Below are positions 1-8,227 of a stretch of DNA of 9,350 nt, one piece after another; positions within the stretch are counted from its first letter, which is position 1; the number at the start of each line of letters is the position of its first letter. The DNA is from Oceanicaulis sp. GTDB lineage: Bacteria > Pseudomonadota > Alphaproteobacteria > Caulobacterales > Maricaulaceae. Location of the stretch: contig RKRX01000071.1 of NCBI GenBank assembly GCA_007571185.1, positions 1 to 9,350 on the forward strand, given 5' to 3'. Position numbers and translations under genes: made by a program. Under the pieces are notes generated by a model that worked only from the letters and a program-made list of their open reading frames with translations, was not told where the DNA came from and searched no databases.

Positions 1-1
1 C

Positions 2-244
2 GCCGTAGCGCTCAAGCACGAGATCGTACTGGTGATCGTTGGCGGTCTATTCGTGCTTGAGGCGGTGTCGGTGATCGTTCAGGTGGCCAGCTTCAAGTTG
101 ATTGGCAAACGGGTGTTTCGCATGGCGCCGATCCACCACCATTTCGAGAAGCTGGGTTGGGGTGAGTCCACTATCGTGATCCGCTTCTGGATCATCGCTT
201 TCGTTCTGGCCCTGATCGGTCTGTCCACCCTCAAGTTGCGTTGA
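2..244 (+). CDS. mraY: MraY, phospho-MurNAc-pentapeptide transferase, C-terminal part (partial)
   Basis: MraY is the integral inner-membrane enzyme that transfers phospho-MurNAc-pentapeptide from UDP onto undecaprenyl phosphate to give lipid I. Only the last 80 residues are present; the gene enters from the left edge, the reading frame begins at base 2 and TGA is at 242-244. The visible part holds a hydrophobic helix containing [15 protein letters not shown], then the conserved cytoplasmic loop [13 protein letters not shown] with the family's histidine triad, then a last membrane helix beginning at RFWIIAF and a short basic end (LKLR). The triad and the following GW and RFWII are the recognised C-terminal signature, so identity is near certain. 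ftsW starts only 9 nt downstream, where murD would usually lie. An internal GTG at 32 is not a real start, because MraY sequence continues upstream of it to the edge. Confidence 0.97.
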   Translation, partial: AVALKHEIVLVIVGGLFVLEAVSVIVQVASFKLIGKRVFRMAPIHHHFEKLGWGESTIVIRFWIIAFVLALIGLSTLKLR

Positions 245-253
245 GGGAGCACG

Positions 254-1387
254 ATGGGCGCGCGCCGGAAAGTGAAATTATGGAGCGGGCTGGATCGCTG
301 CGTTCTGGTGATAACCTTTCTCCTTATGGCGATCGGAATTGTGCTTTCCTTCGCCGCCAGCCCGGCTGCGGTGGAAAGGGCGAGCTGGATCAGTGACCCG
401 TTCTATTATCTTTACCGCCAGCTGGTGTTTTCCGGCGCAGGTTTGCTGGCCCTGGGTTTTGCCGCCGCTTTGTCAGTGACCGGAGTAAGGCGGTTCGCGG
501 GTTTGACGCTGGTGGTTTCGTTGATTGCGATGGTGCTGGTGCTGGTAATGGGTGTGGATGTGAAAGGCGCCACGCGCTGGCTTCGGGTCGGGCCGCTCTC
601 TCTTCAACCATCCGAGTTCCTCAAACCGGCTTTTGTAGTCATTGTTGCCTGGCTGTTCGTGGAGGAAGATCGCGGTGCGCCGATCATGGGCCGGCTGGTG
701 GCCTGCGGGATTTACGGTATGTCTGTGGTTTTGCTGTTCCTGCAGCCCGATTTCGGCCAGGCCGTGCTGATCACCCTGGTGTTTTACGTCTTGCTATTTG
801 CGGGAGGATTGCGCTGGATGTACTTCACCGGATTGGGACTAGCGGCGGCGTCAGGCTTCGGGGTCGCTTATTTCACCATGCCGCACGTGCGCGCCCGGGT
901 CACGGATTTTCTGGGTCCGGGCGGAGAACGAACCCAAACCGAAACAGCGCTGGACGCCATGTCGCGCGGCGGGGTCTCGGGAGTTGGGCCTGGTGAAGGT
1001 CAAGTCAAGCATTTACTACCTGAAGTGCATACCGACTTCGTATTCTCTGTGGCGGCGGAGGAGTTCGGGCTCATCGCTTCTCTCGCAATGATCGTGCTTT
1101 ATGCGTCGTTGTTTGTACGGGTGTGGATGCTGGTGCTGCGACTGACCGATCCGTTTGCGCAGATAGCCGCATCGGGGTTGTCGTTTCTCTTTGCGCTCCA
1201 GGCGCTTGTGAATATCGGTGTCAATCTTGATGTCGTGCCGCCCACAGGCATGACACTGCCCTTCATCTCCTATGGTGGATCGTCCATGTTGGCGTTCTCC
1301 TTCACCGCTGGTCTCCTGCTGGCGTTGACCCGTCGCCGTCCGGGCGCTTATGCGCCCCGTATTCGTACCGGGGGACTGTCTGCGTGA
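254..1387 (+). CDS. ftsW: FtsW, septal peptidoglycan glycosyltransferase (SEDS family)
   Basis: FtsW is the SEDS-family polytopic membrane protein that polymerises lipid II into septal glycan together with the division transpeptidase FtsI. The 377-residue product has about ten hydrophobic segments and a short basic cytoplasmic end. Family motifs appear in order: GATRWLRVGPLSLQPSEFLK (residues 105-124), LQPDFGQAVLI (163-173), the large periplasmic loop with GPGEG (245-249) and LPEVHTDFVFSVAAEEFG (255-272), and TGMTLPFISYGGSSML (331-346). Asp261 in HTDF matches the putative catalytic aspartate of SEDS enzymes (Asp297 in E. coli FtsW, by recollection). Position next to mraY and murG in a dcw cluster favours FtsW over RodA. 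ATG 254 was chosen because GAGG at 243-246, overlapping the mraY stop, is a well-spaced ribosome binding site. The stop overlaps the murG start by 4 nt. Confidence 0.96.
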   Translation: MGARRKVKLWSGLDRCVLVITFLLMAIGIVLSFAASPAAVERASWISDPFYYLYRQLVFSGAGLLALGFAAALSVTGVRRFAGLTLVVSLIAMVLVLVMGVDVKGATRWLRVGPLSLQPSEFLKPAFVVIVAWLFVEEDRGAPIMGRLVACGIYGMSVVLLFLQPDFGQAVLITLVFYVLLFAGGLRWMYFTGLGLAAASGFGVAYFTMPHVRARVTDFLGPGGERTQTETALDAMSRGGVSGVGPGEGQVKHLLPEVHTDFVFSVAAEEFGLIASLAMIVLYASLFVRVWMLVLRLTDPFAQIAASGLSFLFALQALVNIGVNLDVVPPTGMTLPFISYGGSSMLAFSFTAGLLLALTRRRPGAYAPRIRTGGLSA

Positions 1388-2481
1388 GCGACAAGCGTCT
1401 ATTGATCGCCGCTGGAGGCACCGGTGGACATATATTTCCCGCTTGCGCGGCTGCCGCGGTCTTGGTTGAGCGAGACTGGTCAGTGTGTCTGGCCACGGAT
1501 GCGCGCGGCGCCAGGCATGTTCATGAATTTCCGGGAGAGAGTGTGATTGAAATCAGGGCCGCCAGCCCGTTCACAAAGAACCCGGTCAGGATGCTGGACG
1601 CATGGGTCAAGCTGGCCAGAGGCGTGGGTCAGGCAGGAGCCATTCTCAAATCTTATCAGCCCGACGTGGTGGTGGGATTGGGGGGTTATCCAGTCTTTCC
1701 GGTTCTGACCGCCGCCCGTTTGAAAGGCGTGCCGATATTGGTGCATGAGCAAAACGCTGTTCTGGGCCGTGTGAACCGCTTGTTCGCCAGGCGGGCGGCG
1801 GCTATGGCCTCGGGCTTTGGGCGCCTTGATCGCTTGCCTGTTGGCGCCCGCCATGATGTGACCGGCAATCCGGTCCGGACCAATGTACGGGCGGCGCGGG
1901 GAACCGTTTATGCGCCGCCTGAACCGGGTGGAGAAATCAGGATCCTGGTGCTGGGCGGCTCTCTGGGCGCGCGGGTTCTATCCGAAGTCGTGCCGCTGGC
2001 GATTGTGAACCTGTCTGCGAATTTGCGTCTACGCCTGAATGTGGTTCAGCAAACTCGTGCTGAAAATCTTGACGCCGCGCGTGAAATTTACGCCAAAGCC
2101 GGAGTGAAAGCCAAACTTAGCCCATTCTTCGAAGACATAGGCGCACTTTATGCTGAGAGCCATCTGGTTATTTCTCGCGCGGGCGCGTCGTCGGTTTCTG
2201 AAATCGCCGTAATCGGTCGCCCGGCCCTGCTCGTGCCGCTGGCGATCGGTGCAGATGACCATCAGAGCGCCAATGCGGAATGTCTGGTGCGGGTGGGTGC
2301 TGCGGAGATGATGGCCGAGGAGGTCTTTACCGTCCCCAATCTGCGAGCACGGCTTGAAAATCTGCTCACCAATGGCAAGGCTCTTGCCGACCGGGCCGAG
2401 AAAGCCCGCCTGGCGGGCCGCCCTGACGCCCATGAGCGCCTCGCTGATTTGATTGCCCAGGTCGCGGAGGTTTCGTCCTGA
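1384..2481 (+). CDS. murG: MurG, UDP-GlcNAc:lipid I GlcNAc transferase
   Basis: MurG is a peripheral inner-membrane GT-B glycosyltransferase that adds GlcNAc from UDP-GlcNAc to lipid I, making lipid II, the FtsW substrate. The 365-residue protein has the N-terminal glycine-rich acceptor loop [12 protein letters not shown] (9-20), GLGGYPVFP (98-106), [11 protein letters not shown] (121-131) and GNPVR (161-165). The C-terminal donor domain opens with VLGGSLGAR (189-197) and contains the UDP-GlcNAc site, [19 protein letters not shown] (264-282) and [14 protein letters not shown] (285-298). Length is normal for the family. The start is GTG 1384, forming a GTGA overlap with the ftsW stop; a GGGGGA at 1370-1375 sits 8 nt upstream. 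The stop TGA shares one base with the murC ATG (TGATG), which implies translational coupling on both sides. Confidence 0.97.
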   Translation: MSDKRLLIAAGGTGGHIFPACAAAAVLVERDWSVCLATDARGARHVHEFPGESVIEIRAASPFTKNPVRMLDAWVKLARGVGQAGAILKSYQPDVVVGLGGYPVFPVLTAARLKGVPILVHEQNAVLGRVNRLFARRAAAMASGFGRLDRLPVGARHDVTGNPVRTNVRAARGTVYAPPEPGGEIRILVLGGSLGARVLSEVVPLAIVNLSANLRLRLNVVQQTRAENLDAAREIYAKAGVKAKLSPFFEDIGALYAESHLVISRAGASSVSEIAVIGRPALLVPLAIGADDHQSANAECLVRVGAAEMMAEEVFTVPNLRARLENLLTNGKALADRAEKARLAGRPDAHERLADLIAQVAEVSS

Positions 2482-3890
2482 TGCTGTCCACTGATCTTGC
2501 CACATCGGTCGGACCTGTTCATTTCGTCGGTATCGGCGGTATCGGCATGAGCGGCATTGCCGATGTGATGCTGACGCTGGGCTACCAGGTTACCGGCTCC
2601 GACATCGGGAACAGCGCCAATGTAAAACGTTTGTGCGCCAGAGGCGCAAGGATTCACATCGGTCATGCCGTCGAAAATGTGGAAGGGGCGGGCGCACTTG
2701 TGGTCTCCAGTGCTGTCAAACCTGATAACCCTGAACTGGTCGCTGCCCGAGCGCACCGCATCCCGGTGGTCCGCCGGGCGGAGATGCTGGCTGAGCTGAT
2801 GCGGCTCAGACATGCTGTGGCCGTGGCGGGTACTCATGGCAAGACCACCACGACTTCGCTGGTGGCGGCTCTGATGGACGCCGCTGGCTTCGACCCCACT
2901 GTGATCAATGGCGGGATTATCTCTGCCTATGACTCGAACGCCAAGATCGGCAAGGGCGACTGGATGGTTGTTGAAGCCGATGAAAGCGACGGTTCTTTTC
3001 TCAAATTACGTGGCTGTGTGGGTGTCATCACCAATATCGACCCTGAACACATGGAGCATTACGGCTCGCTTGACGCCTTGCGCGCCGCCTTTGCACAATT
3101 TGTTGAGAATTTGCCGTTTTACGGGTTTGCGGTGCTTTGTATCGACCATCCAGAAGTCCAGGCGCTAGCGGCCATGATTGAGGATCGGCGTGTCATCACC
3201 TATGGCTTTTCACCCCAGGCGGATGTACGCTTGTCCAATCTGGTGATGGGCGAGTCTGGAGGGTGTTTTGACTTGACCTTCCAGCCGCGCGGCGCAGAAC
3301 CGGTGACTTGGGCGGGGTTGCGTCTGCCCATGATGGGTGAACACAATATGCTCAACGCTTCGGCTGCGTTGGCGGTTGTTCAGGCGTTGGGCGGAGGTGA
3401 GCAGGAAGCCCGCACTGCGCTGGCAGGTTTTACCGGTGTCAAGCGCCGCTTCACCATCACCGGTCGGGTCAGGGACGTTCTGGTGGTCGACGATTATGGT
3501 CACCATCCGGTGGAGATCGCCGCTGTCATCAAAGCTGCCCGTCAGTGCGTAGGTGAAGGACAGGTGCATGCGGTGGTTCAGCCGCACCGGTATACCCGTC
3601 TGGCCGCCCTGTTTGAGGACTTCTGCACCTGTTTCAATGATGCTGATAGTGTGCTGGTCGCGCCTGTTTTTGCGGCAGGCGAATCCCCCATTGAGGGCGT
3701 CAGCCGGGAAAGTCTGGTGGCGGGTCTGCAACGGCACGGGCACCGTAATGCGGCCGCCACCACGCGTGAGAGGCTGGCCCATGATCTGGGATTGAGGATC
3801 GAACCGGGTGATGTGGTGGTCTGCCTGGGTGCAGGCGACATTACGGCCTGGGCGGCGGAACTGCCTGCGCGTCTGGAGAAAAGAGCGTGA
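2481..3890 (+). CDS. murC: MurC, UDP-N-acetylmuramate--L-alanine ligase
   Basis: MurC is the cytoplasmic ATP-dependent ligase that adds L-alanine to UDP-MurNAc, the first step of the peptide stem. The 469-residue product shows all three Mur-ligase domains. The N-terminal UDP-binding Rossmann part has [14 protein letters not shown] (14-27). The central ATPase has the P-loop [11 protein letters not shown] (116-126), EADESDGSF (165-173) and [12 protein letters not shown] (184-195). The interdomain [13 protein letters not shown] is at 285-297. The C-terminal domain has [10 protein letters not shown] (337-346) and QPHRYTR (367-373). The DDYGHHP and EHMEHYG forms are those of MurC rather than MurD, MurE or MurF. 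ATG 2481 overlaps the murG stop by one base and has GGAGG at 2466-2470 upstream. Its 3' end overlaps murB by 4 nt. Confidence 0.97.
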   Translation: MLSTDLATSVGPVHFVGIGGIGMSGIADVMLTLGYQVTGSDIGNSANVKRLCARGARIHIGHAVENVEGAGALVVSSAVKPDNPELVAARAHRIPVVRRAEMLAELMRLRHAVAVAGTHGKTTTTSLVAALMDAAGFDPTVINGGIISAYDSNAKIGKGDWMVVEADESDGSFLKLRGCVGVITNIDPEHMEHYGSLDALRAAFAQFVENLPFYGFAVLCIDHPEVQALAAMIEDRRVITYGFSPQADVRLSNLVMGESGGCFDLTFQPRGAEPVTWAGLRLPMMGEHNMLNASAALAVVQALGGGEQEARTALAGFTGVKRRFTITGRVRDVLVVDDYGHHPVEIAAVIKAARQCVGEGQVHAVVQPHRYTRLAALFEDFCTCFNDADSVLVAPVFAAGESPIEGVSRESLVAGLQRHGHRNAAATTRERLAHDLGLRIEPGDVVVCLGAGDITAWAAELPARLEKRA

Positions 3891-4810
3891 GTTGGCCGTC
3901 CCTTCTGGATCGTTTGCCTTCGGTGCGCGGCAGGCTGATTGAAAATGCGTCTCTGGCCGATATCACCTGGTTGCGCGTGGGCGGCCCGGCGCAAGTGCTG
4001 TTTTTGCCTGCGGATGCGACCGATCTGGCCCGCTTTCTGGCGACGATCCCACACGATATCGAGGTGCGGGTGCTGGGTGCAGGATCCAACACGCTGGTGC
4101 GCGACGGTGGTTTACCCGGTGTCACTGTCAAGCTCACCCCAGCATTTGGCAAGATCAAGGTGCTGGCAGGCCATCGCATTCGAGCCGGAGCGGCTGCGCT
4201 GGACAGGGTCGTGGCCAGGGCGGCTGCGAAAGCTGGCATCGCCGGACTTGAATTTTATGTGGGTGTGCCTGGCGCCATTGGCGGCGCGCTGCGCATGAAT
4301 GCGGGTTGCTACGGTGCAGAGACCGGGGATTGTCTGGTAGAAGTGGTGGCGCTGGACCGCCGAGGATGTCGCATCATCGCTTCCCTGGAAGAGTTGGGAT
4401 ATGCTTATCGCCATTCTGCTGCGCCTGAAGACTGGATCTTTATCGAAGCGCTGTTTGAAGGGACAAAAGATGACCCGGCCGCTGTCACCGCGCGCATGCA
4501 CGACATCACGGCGCGGCGCGAAGCGAGCCAGCCTATCCGGGAGAAGACATCGGGCTCCACATTCAAGAACCCCGCCCCTGAAACCTCCGGTGGCCGATCA
4601 GCCTGGCAACTGGTGGATGCTGCGGGTTGGCGCGGCAGGCCGATAGGCGGTGCGCGCTTCTCTGAACAGCATTGCAATTTTCTGATCAATGATGGCACGG
4701 CGACGGCAAGTGATTTGGAAACCCTGGGTGAGACTGTTCGGGCTGAGGTGAAGGACAGGTTCGGCGTGGAGCTGCACTGGGAGGTCAAACGCATCGGAGT
4801 GCCGAAGTGA
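3887..4810 (+). CDS. murB: MurB, UDP-N-acetylenolpyruvoylglucosamine reductase
   Basis: MurB is the cytoplasmic FAD-dependent reductase that uses NADPH to convert UDP-GlcNAc-enolpyruvate to UDP-MurNAc, the MurC substrate. The 307-residue protein has the FAD-binding features TWLRVGGPA (27-35), [14 protein letters not shown] (62-75) and [22 protein letters not shown] (given here only as its two halves: VGVPGAIGG at 125-133 and MNAGCYG at 137-143). The substrate arginine lies in YRHS (174-177), the proton-donor serine is Ser224 in SGSTFKNP, and Glu299 in WEVKRIG fits the C-terminal catalytic glutamate. The form [11 protein letters not shown] (259-269) and the length suggest the shorter type II MurB common in Alphaproteobacteria; catalytic roles are assigned by motif, not tested. 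Start GTG 3887 forms a GTGA overlap with the murC stop, with GGAG at 3875-3878 as ribosome binding site. Confidence 0.96.
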   Translation: MSWPSLLDRLPSVRGRLIENASLADITWLRVGGPAQVLFLPADATDLARFLATIPHDIEVRVLGAGSNTLVRDGGLPGVTVKLTPAFGKIKVLAGHRIRAGAAALDRVVARAAAKAGIAGLEFYVGVPGAIGGALRMNAGCYGAETGDCLVEVVALDRRGCRIIASLEELGYAYRHSAAPEDWIFIEALFEGTKDDPAAVTARMHDITARREASQPIREKTSGSTFKNPAPETSGGRSAWQLVDAAGWRGRPIGGARFSEQHCNFLINDGTATASDLETLGETVRAEVKDRFGVELHWEVKRIGVPK

Positions 4811-5766
4811 CCAAGCGTGTCGCCGTACTGTTGGGTGGGCGAGGCTCTGAAAGGGATGTGTCCCTGATCTCGGGCGCGAAGGTGATCGAGGCGCTGGAGG
4901 CCAGGGCTTATGAGGCGGTCTGCGTGGATCCTCTGGACGTCAACTGGATTGATCAGCTGACCACGGCCAGGCCCGGCGCCGTATTTAATGCGCTGCATGG
5001 TCATTGGGGTGAGGATGGTCGGGTGCAGGGTGTGCTCGACTATCTGGGGTTGCCTTACACCCATTCGGGAACGACAGCGTCTGCGCTGGCCATGAACAAA
5101 CAATGCGCCAAGGCGGTGCTGCGCGAAGCGGGCATCGTCTGTCCCGAAGGTCAGTTGGTCAACCGGTTTGATGCGGCCCGCGATCATATCCTGCCCCCGC
5201 CTTATGTAGCCAAGCCTAATGCACAAGGTTCGTCAGTGGGCGTTATGATTGTGCCTGAAGGCGCAAGCCGTCCACCTTCTGAATTAGGGTCGGAGGATTG
5301 GCCCTATGAGGACGAGGTGTTGATTGAACATTTTATTCCAGGCCGTGAGCTGACTGTGGCGGTGATGGGTGACAAGGCGCTGACAGTCACCGAAATCATC
5401 CCGGAGACTGCTTTTTATGACTATGAAGCCAAATACGCCGATGGCGGCTCGACGCACCGGTTGCCGGCGGATATTCCACAGCCGGTTTTTAATCGGTGCA
5501 TGGCTGATGCGCTCAAAGCCCATCAGGTGCTGGGTTGCGCGGGCATGACCCGGTCCGATTTCCGGTATGATCCGGCCACGGGTGGAGTCTGGTTACTAGA
5601 AATTAACACTCAACCTGGCATGACCCCGACATCTTTGGCGCCCGAGCAAGCGGCGTATGCCGGGATCAGCTTTGCTGATCTCGTCGTGTGGATGGTGGAG
5701 AATGCGACGTGCCCAAACGGAAGACTGCCGACGCCCGGGGTTCTTCGGAAGCTCGGCGAAGATTGA
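4807..5766 (+). CDS. ddl: D-alanine--D-alanine ligase
   Basis: Ddl is a cytoplasmic ATP-grasp ligase that joins two D-alanines to give the dipeptide MurF adds to the muropeptide precursor. The 319-residue product has an N-terminal lobe with [16 protein letters not shown] (8-23; Glu15 is the expected first-alanine contact), [15 protein letters not shown] (61-75) and SALAMNK (92-98). The ATP-grasp part has [11 protein letters not shown] (136-146), EHFIPGREL (174-182), [19 protein letters not shown] (203-221), TRSDFRYD (248-255) and the metal-binding [18 protein letters not shown] (265-282). It corresponds to the cluster-encoded DdlB form. Start GTG 4807 makes a GTGA overlap with the murB stop, with GGAG at 4796-4799. 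The 3' end overlaps ftsQ by 58 nt if the preferred ftsQ start is right. No key residue appears missing. Confidence 0.96.
   Translation: MTKRVAVLLGGRGSERDVSLISGAKVIEALEARAYEAVCVDPLDVNWIDQLTTARPGAVFNALHGHWGEDGRVQGVLDYLGLPYTHSGTTASALAMNKQCAKAVLREAGIVCPEGQLVNRFDAARDHILPPPYVAKPNAQGSSVGVMIVPEGASRPPSELGSEDWPYEDEVLIEHFIPGRELTVAVMGDKALTVTEIIPETAFYDYEAKYADGGSTHRLPADIPQPVFNRCMADALKAHQVLGCAGMTRSDFRYDPATGGVWLLEINTQPGMTPTSLAPEQAAYAGISFADLVVWMVENATCPNGRLPTPGVLRKLGED
5697..5711 (+). promoter_or_regulatory. Ribosome binding site deciding the ftsQ start
   Basis: GGAG at 5697-5700 lies 8 nt before GTG 5709, inside the ddl coding region. It favours GTG 5709 over GTG 5688 (no comparable site seen upstream) and over TTG 5763, which would give the 4-nt stop overlap seen elsewhere in this cluster but has only a weak purine-rich stretch before it. 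Confidence 0.6.
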
Positions 5767-6611
5767 AACAGCCCCCGTCGATTGGCGGACGCAAATTGTC
5801 CAATTGGGCGGCGGCGCAATGGCGTGCGGCCCGCAACTGGGCCAGTCACGCGCTGCGACTTGTTATTGTGGCGCTGGCGGGGCTGGTTGGGCTCGCAGCG
5901 GTTTTGCTTTTGGCGCTGGGCCGGATGGATGATCTCGGCGAGAGGCTCACTGATAGTGCTGAAGATCATCTGGAAGCTGCAGGATACACCCTGGACTGGC
6001 TGGATGTCTCCGGCGCGGACCGCACCGGGGTTGAGGAAATCGCTCTGGCTGTTGGTGTCGCGCCCCATCGAGGGTTGACCCGTGTGGATCTGGAGCGCGC
6101 CCGGGTTTCGGTGGAAGCGTTGAGTTGGGTGCGTTCGGCCCAGGTATTGCGCCTCTGGCCGGACCGGATCGCGGTGCTGATTGAGGAACGTGTGCCGTTT
6201 GCACTGTGGCAGATCAACCAGGCTTTCCACGTGATTGATGAAACGGGTGTGGTGATCAACGCTGCAGACCCGCGCAATTTTGGTAACCTGCCCAATGTGG
6301 TTGGTGCGGGCGCTGATCAGGCTGCCCGTGAGATAGTGAAACTTTTGGGCTATCACGATGAAGTGCGCAGCCGCGTCACCCATGCTGTGCGGGTCGGGAG
6401 ACGACGTTGGTCGCTGCGGTTGGTGAGCGGCGGGGATGTCCTGCTTCCAGAAACAGACCCTGCCAGCGCCCTGACCATTTTGGCGGTCATGCATGAAGAA
6501 CGTGGGGTTCTCGATTATGATGCGCAGATTTTTGATTTACGCAACAATGGTGAAATGGTGATGCGACCCTGGCCGGACAAAGCGGCCCAGGTCGCCGGTC
6601 GCGGAGCATAG
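5709..6611 (+). CDS. ftsQ: FtsQ, cell division protein with POTRA domain
   Basis: FtsQ is a bitopic inner-membrane divisome protein that, with FtsB and FtsL, links early cytoplasmic components to the septal synthase FtsW/FtsI. From GTG 5709 the product has 300 residues: a basic cytoplasmic tail beginning [10 protein letters not shown], one membrane helix around residues 50-70 ([10 protein letters not shown] then [10 protein letters not shown]), and a periplasmic part. The POTRA domain starts near residue 96 ([17 protein letters not shown]) and includes [20 protein letters not shown] (139-158), followed by the FtsQ-type beta domain with [11 protein letters not shown] (173-183) and [13 protein letters not shown] (194-206). 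This resembles the Caulobacter-type FtsQ as I recall it. The long overlap with ddl places the basic tail codons inside the ddl 3' end. GTG 5688 would add 7 residues and TTG 5763 would remove 18. ftsA follows after 11 nt. Confidence 0.93.
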   Translation: MPKRKTADARGSSEARRRLKQPPSIGGRKLSNWAAAQWRAARNWASHALRLVIVALAGLVGLAAVLLLALGRMDDLGERLTDSAEDHLEAAGYTLDWLDVSGADRTGVEEIALAVGVAPHRGLTRVDLERARVSVEALSWVRSAQVLRLWPDRIAVLIEERVPFALWQINQAFHVIDETGVVINAADPRNFGNLPNVVGAGADQAAREIVKLLGYHDEVRSRVTHAVRVGRRRWSLRLVSGGDVLLPETDPASALTILAVMHEERGVLDYDAQIFDLRNNGEMVMRPWPDKAAQVAGRGA

Positions 6612-6622
6612 GCGTTGGTGCG

Positions 6623-7939
6623 ATGAGGTTTTTCAAATCAGGTTCCGCGAATGTCCCGGTCGTGATGCGCAAGTCCGGTATTTATGCCGCACTGGATATC
6701 GGCGCCTCCAAAACTGTGTGCCTTATTACCAAGATCGAACAGACCCTGGCAGGTTCGCACCCTCGCGTGATCGGGGTGGGGCATCAGTCCACGCGTGGCC
6801 TGCGGTCTGGCCAGGTGGTTGATGCGGCGGCGGTGGAAGAAAGCATCCAGAGTGCGGTGGATGCTGCTGAACATATGGCCCGGTGTACGGTCAACGAAGT
6901 TTATCTGGCTGTATCGGTCGGTGCGCCCTCTAGTACCCGGATTTCCGTGGATATGGACCTTGCCGCCCGAGAAGTGACAGACCGTGATCTTGACCAGATT
7001 CGGGCTGAGGCGTTGCGCCGCCATCATGAACCAGGTCGGTTTCTTTTGCATGCGTTACTCTTGTCATGGCGTGTGGACGGCTATCGCGGGGTCAAATATC
7101 CGCGTGGCATGCTTGGCAAAACTCTGGGTGTGGAGGTTCATCTGGTCAGTGCGGCGTCTGATCCGGTTCAGAACCTGATCACGTGTGTGGAACGTTGCCA
7201 ATTAAGCGTTGTGAATGTGTCCGCTACCCCTTACGTGTCCGGCATTGCAACGCTCGTGGCCGATGAATGCGATCTGGGCGTTCTGGTTATTGATATGGGC
7301 GCGCACACCACCACGGCGGCGGTGTTCAATGAGGGTGTGTTTCAGCATGTGGACGGCGTGCCTGTGGGCGGTGCGCATGTGACCAATGACATCGCTCGCG
7401 GTTTGTCCACACCGATCAACGAGGCCGAGCGGATCAAGACGCTGCGCGGCTCCGCTCTGGATGGCCCTGATGATGACCAGATCATGATTGAGATACCGCC
7501 CGTGACGGGACAGGGTGCGGCGAGTATGTTCCAGAAATCCAAGGCATCGCTGAACGCCATCATCCGTCCGCGCCTGGAGGAGATTTTCGAACTGGTCCAT
7601 AATCGTCTGGACGCGGCCGGGGTGACCGGCGCGGCGGGATGCAGCGTTGTGCTCACCGGCGGGGCGTCTCGGCTACCCGGTATAGCTGAGCTTGCAGCCC
7701 GGATTCTGGGCAAGCAAGTGCGTTTGGGATGTCCTGATAAGCTGGCGGGTTTGCCTGATGCCGCAAGAGGCCCGGATTTCAGCGCTGTTGCAGGGCTTCT
7801 TATCCAGAGCGTGCGAGGTCCGGCGGAAATGATACCCGGCACGCCACGCTTTGATCATATGCCTGCCCATATTCGCGAGTACGCAACTTCTGGGCGGGGC
7901 GTGAAAGCGCTTTGGAGCTGGTTTGCGGAAAGTTTTTGA
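6623..7939 (+). CDS. ftsA: FtsA, actin-like cell division protein
   Basis: FtsA is the actin-fold ATPase that anchors FtsZ to the inner membrane and recruits later divisome proteins. The 438-residue product has the phosphate-1 motif YAALDIGASKTVCLI (21-35), followed by the family's 1C subdomain region, with LAVSVGAPSS at 95-104. The phosphate-2 motif is VIDMGAHTTTAAVF (222-235), then VGGAHVTNDIARGLST (248-263) and the adenosine motif VVLTGGASRLPGIAELA (342-358). It ends in GVKALWSWFAESF (426-438), the amphipathic membrane-targeting helix expected of FtsA. His228 in phosphate-2 replaces the usual small residue. ATG 6623 has no strong ribosome binding site; GGAG at 6603-6606 is 16 nt away. Coupling to ftsQ, or a later start at ATG 6665, is therefore possible. 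ftsZ is not downstream. Confidence 0.95.
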   Translation: MRFFKSGSANVPVVMRKSGIYAALDIGASKTVCLITKIEQTLAGSHPRVIGVGHQSTRGLRSGQVVDAAAVEESIQSAVDAAEHMARCTVNEVYLAVSVGAPSSTRISVDMDLAAREVTDRDLDQIRAEALRRHHEPGRFLLHALLLSWRVDGYRGVKYPRGMLGKTLGVEVHLVSAASDPVQNLITCVERCQLSVVNVSATPYVSGIATLVADECDLGVLVIDMGAHTTTAAVFNEGVFQHVDGVPVGGAHVTNDIARGLSTPINEAERIKTLRGSALDGPDDDQIMIEIPPVTGQGAASMFQKSKASLNAIIRPRLEEIFELVHNRLDAAGVTGAAGCSVVLTGGASRLPGIAELAARILGKQVRLGCPDKLAGLPDAARGPDFSAVAGLLIQSVRGPAEMIPGTPRFDHMPAHIREYATSGRGVKALWSWFAESF

Positions 7940-8224
7940 AGGATCACCGCAACCTGCCAGGGTCTGTTGATACCGGGTTTGTCAAATCGTCCGGGTTCTG
8001 ACTCAAGGTCGCAAACGATCCCTGCAACAAAAGAGCGGCTCTGACCCGTCTTGTTTTGACCAACATCGCGTGGTTGCGGAAAGTTTTGGCTATGTGATAT
8101 TGATTCATAAGATAACGGCATGCGACCATATCGCTTCGGTGTCTCTTTTTGTTGAGAGAGAAAAACGGCGCCATCTGGAAAAATGTGTGCTCTGGGCAGG
8201 GCCATGGAGCGTTGAGGAGGTGTT
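7940..8224 (+). other. Intergenic region between ftsA and the lipoprotein gene
   Basis: This 285-bp stretch replaces the usual short ftsA-ftsZ spacer. I see no convincing gene in it. It contains a second copy of a 14-nt segment of the ftsA 3' end (8074-8087), two GANTC sites (GACTC 8000-8004 and GATTC 8102-8106), and the short inverted repeat AGAGC/GCTCT at 8032-8042. No stem followed by a T-run was found, so there is no clear factor-independent terminator for the dcw operon. The region probably holds the promoter of the downstream gene. Confidence 0.6.
8086..8113 (+). promoter_or_regulatory. Possible sigma-70 type promoter
   Basis: TTGGCT (8086-8091) and TAAGAT (8108-8113) are separated by 16 nt and resemble a -35/-10 pair, about 110 nt before the ATG at 8225. 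The match is imperfect and was chosen by eye in an AT-richer stretch. It is only a candidate; the GATTC at 8102-8106 lies inside the spacer. Confidence 0.2.
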
Positions 8225-8227
8225 ATG
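8215..8227 (+). promoter_or_regulatory. Strong Shine-Dalgarno of the lipoprotein gene
   Basis: AGGAGG at 8215-8220 lies 4 nt before ATG 8225. It is a near-perfect anti-16S match, stronger than those of the upstream division genes although slightly close to the start. It supports ATG 8225 as the start and indicates independent translation. Confidence 0.7.

Noticed and set aside
4405..5226. Long antisense open frame (273 codons) opposite murB and ddl
   Set aside because: It lies entirely over two well-supported genes, has low-complexity off-frame composition and no recognisable motifs; long antisense frames are common in G+C-rich coding DNA.
5688..5708. Upstream GTG 5688 as the ftsQ start
   Set aside because: It would lengthen the ddl overlap to 79 nt, lacks a visible ribosome binding site, and adds an acidic, Cys-containing segment (MDGGECD) before the basic tail.
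5610..6494. Long antisense open frame (294 codons) opposite the ddl 3' end and ftsQ
   Set aside because: It is rich in Gln, His, Arg and Pro as typical of the reverse of coding sequence, has no domain signature and is covered by ddl and ftsQ.
8032..8042. AGAGC/GCTCT inverted repeat as a terminator for the dcw operon
   Set aside because: The arms leave only one loop base, so the real stem is about 4 bp, and no T-run follows.
8142..8165. TCTCTTTTT followed by AGAGAAAAA, looking like a hairpin
   Set aside because: The second arm is the complement without reversal, so it does not form a long stem; only a 5-bp TCTCT/AGAGA pairing is possible.
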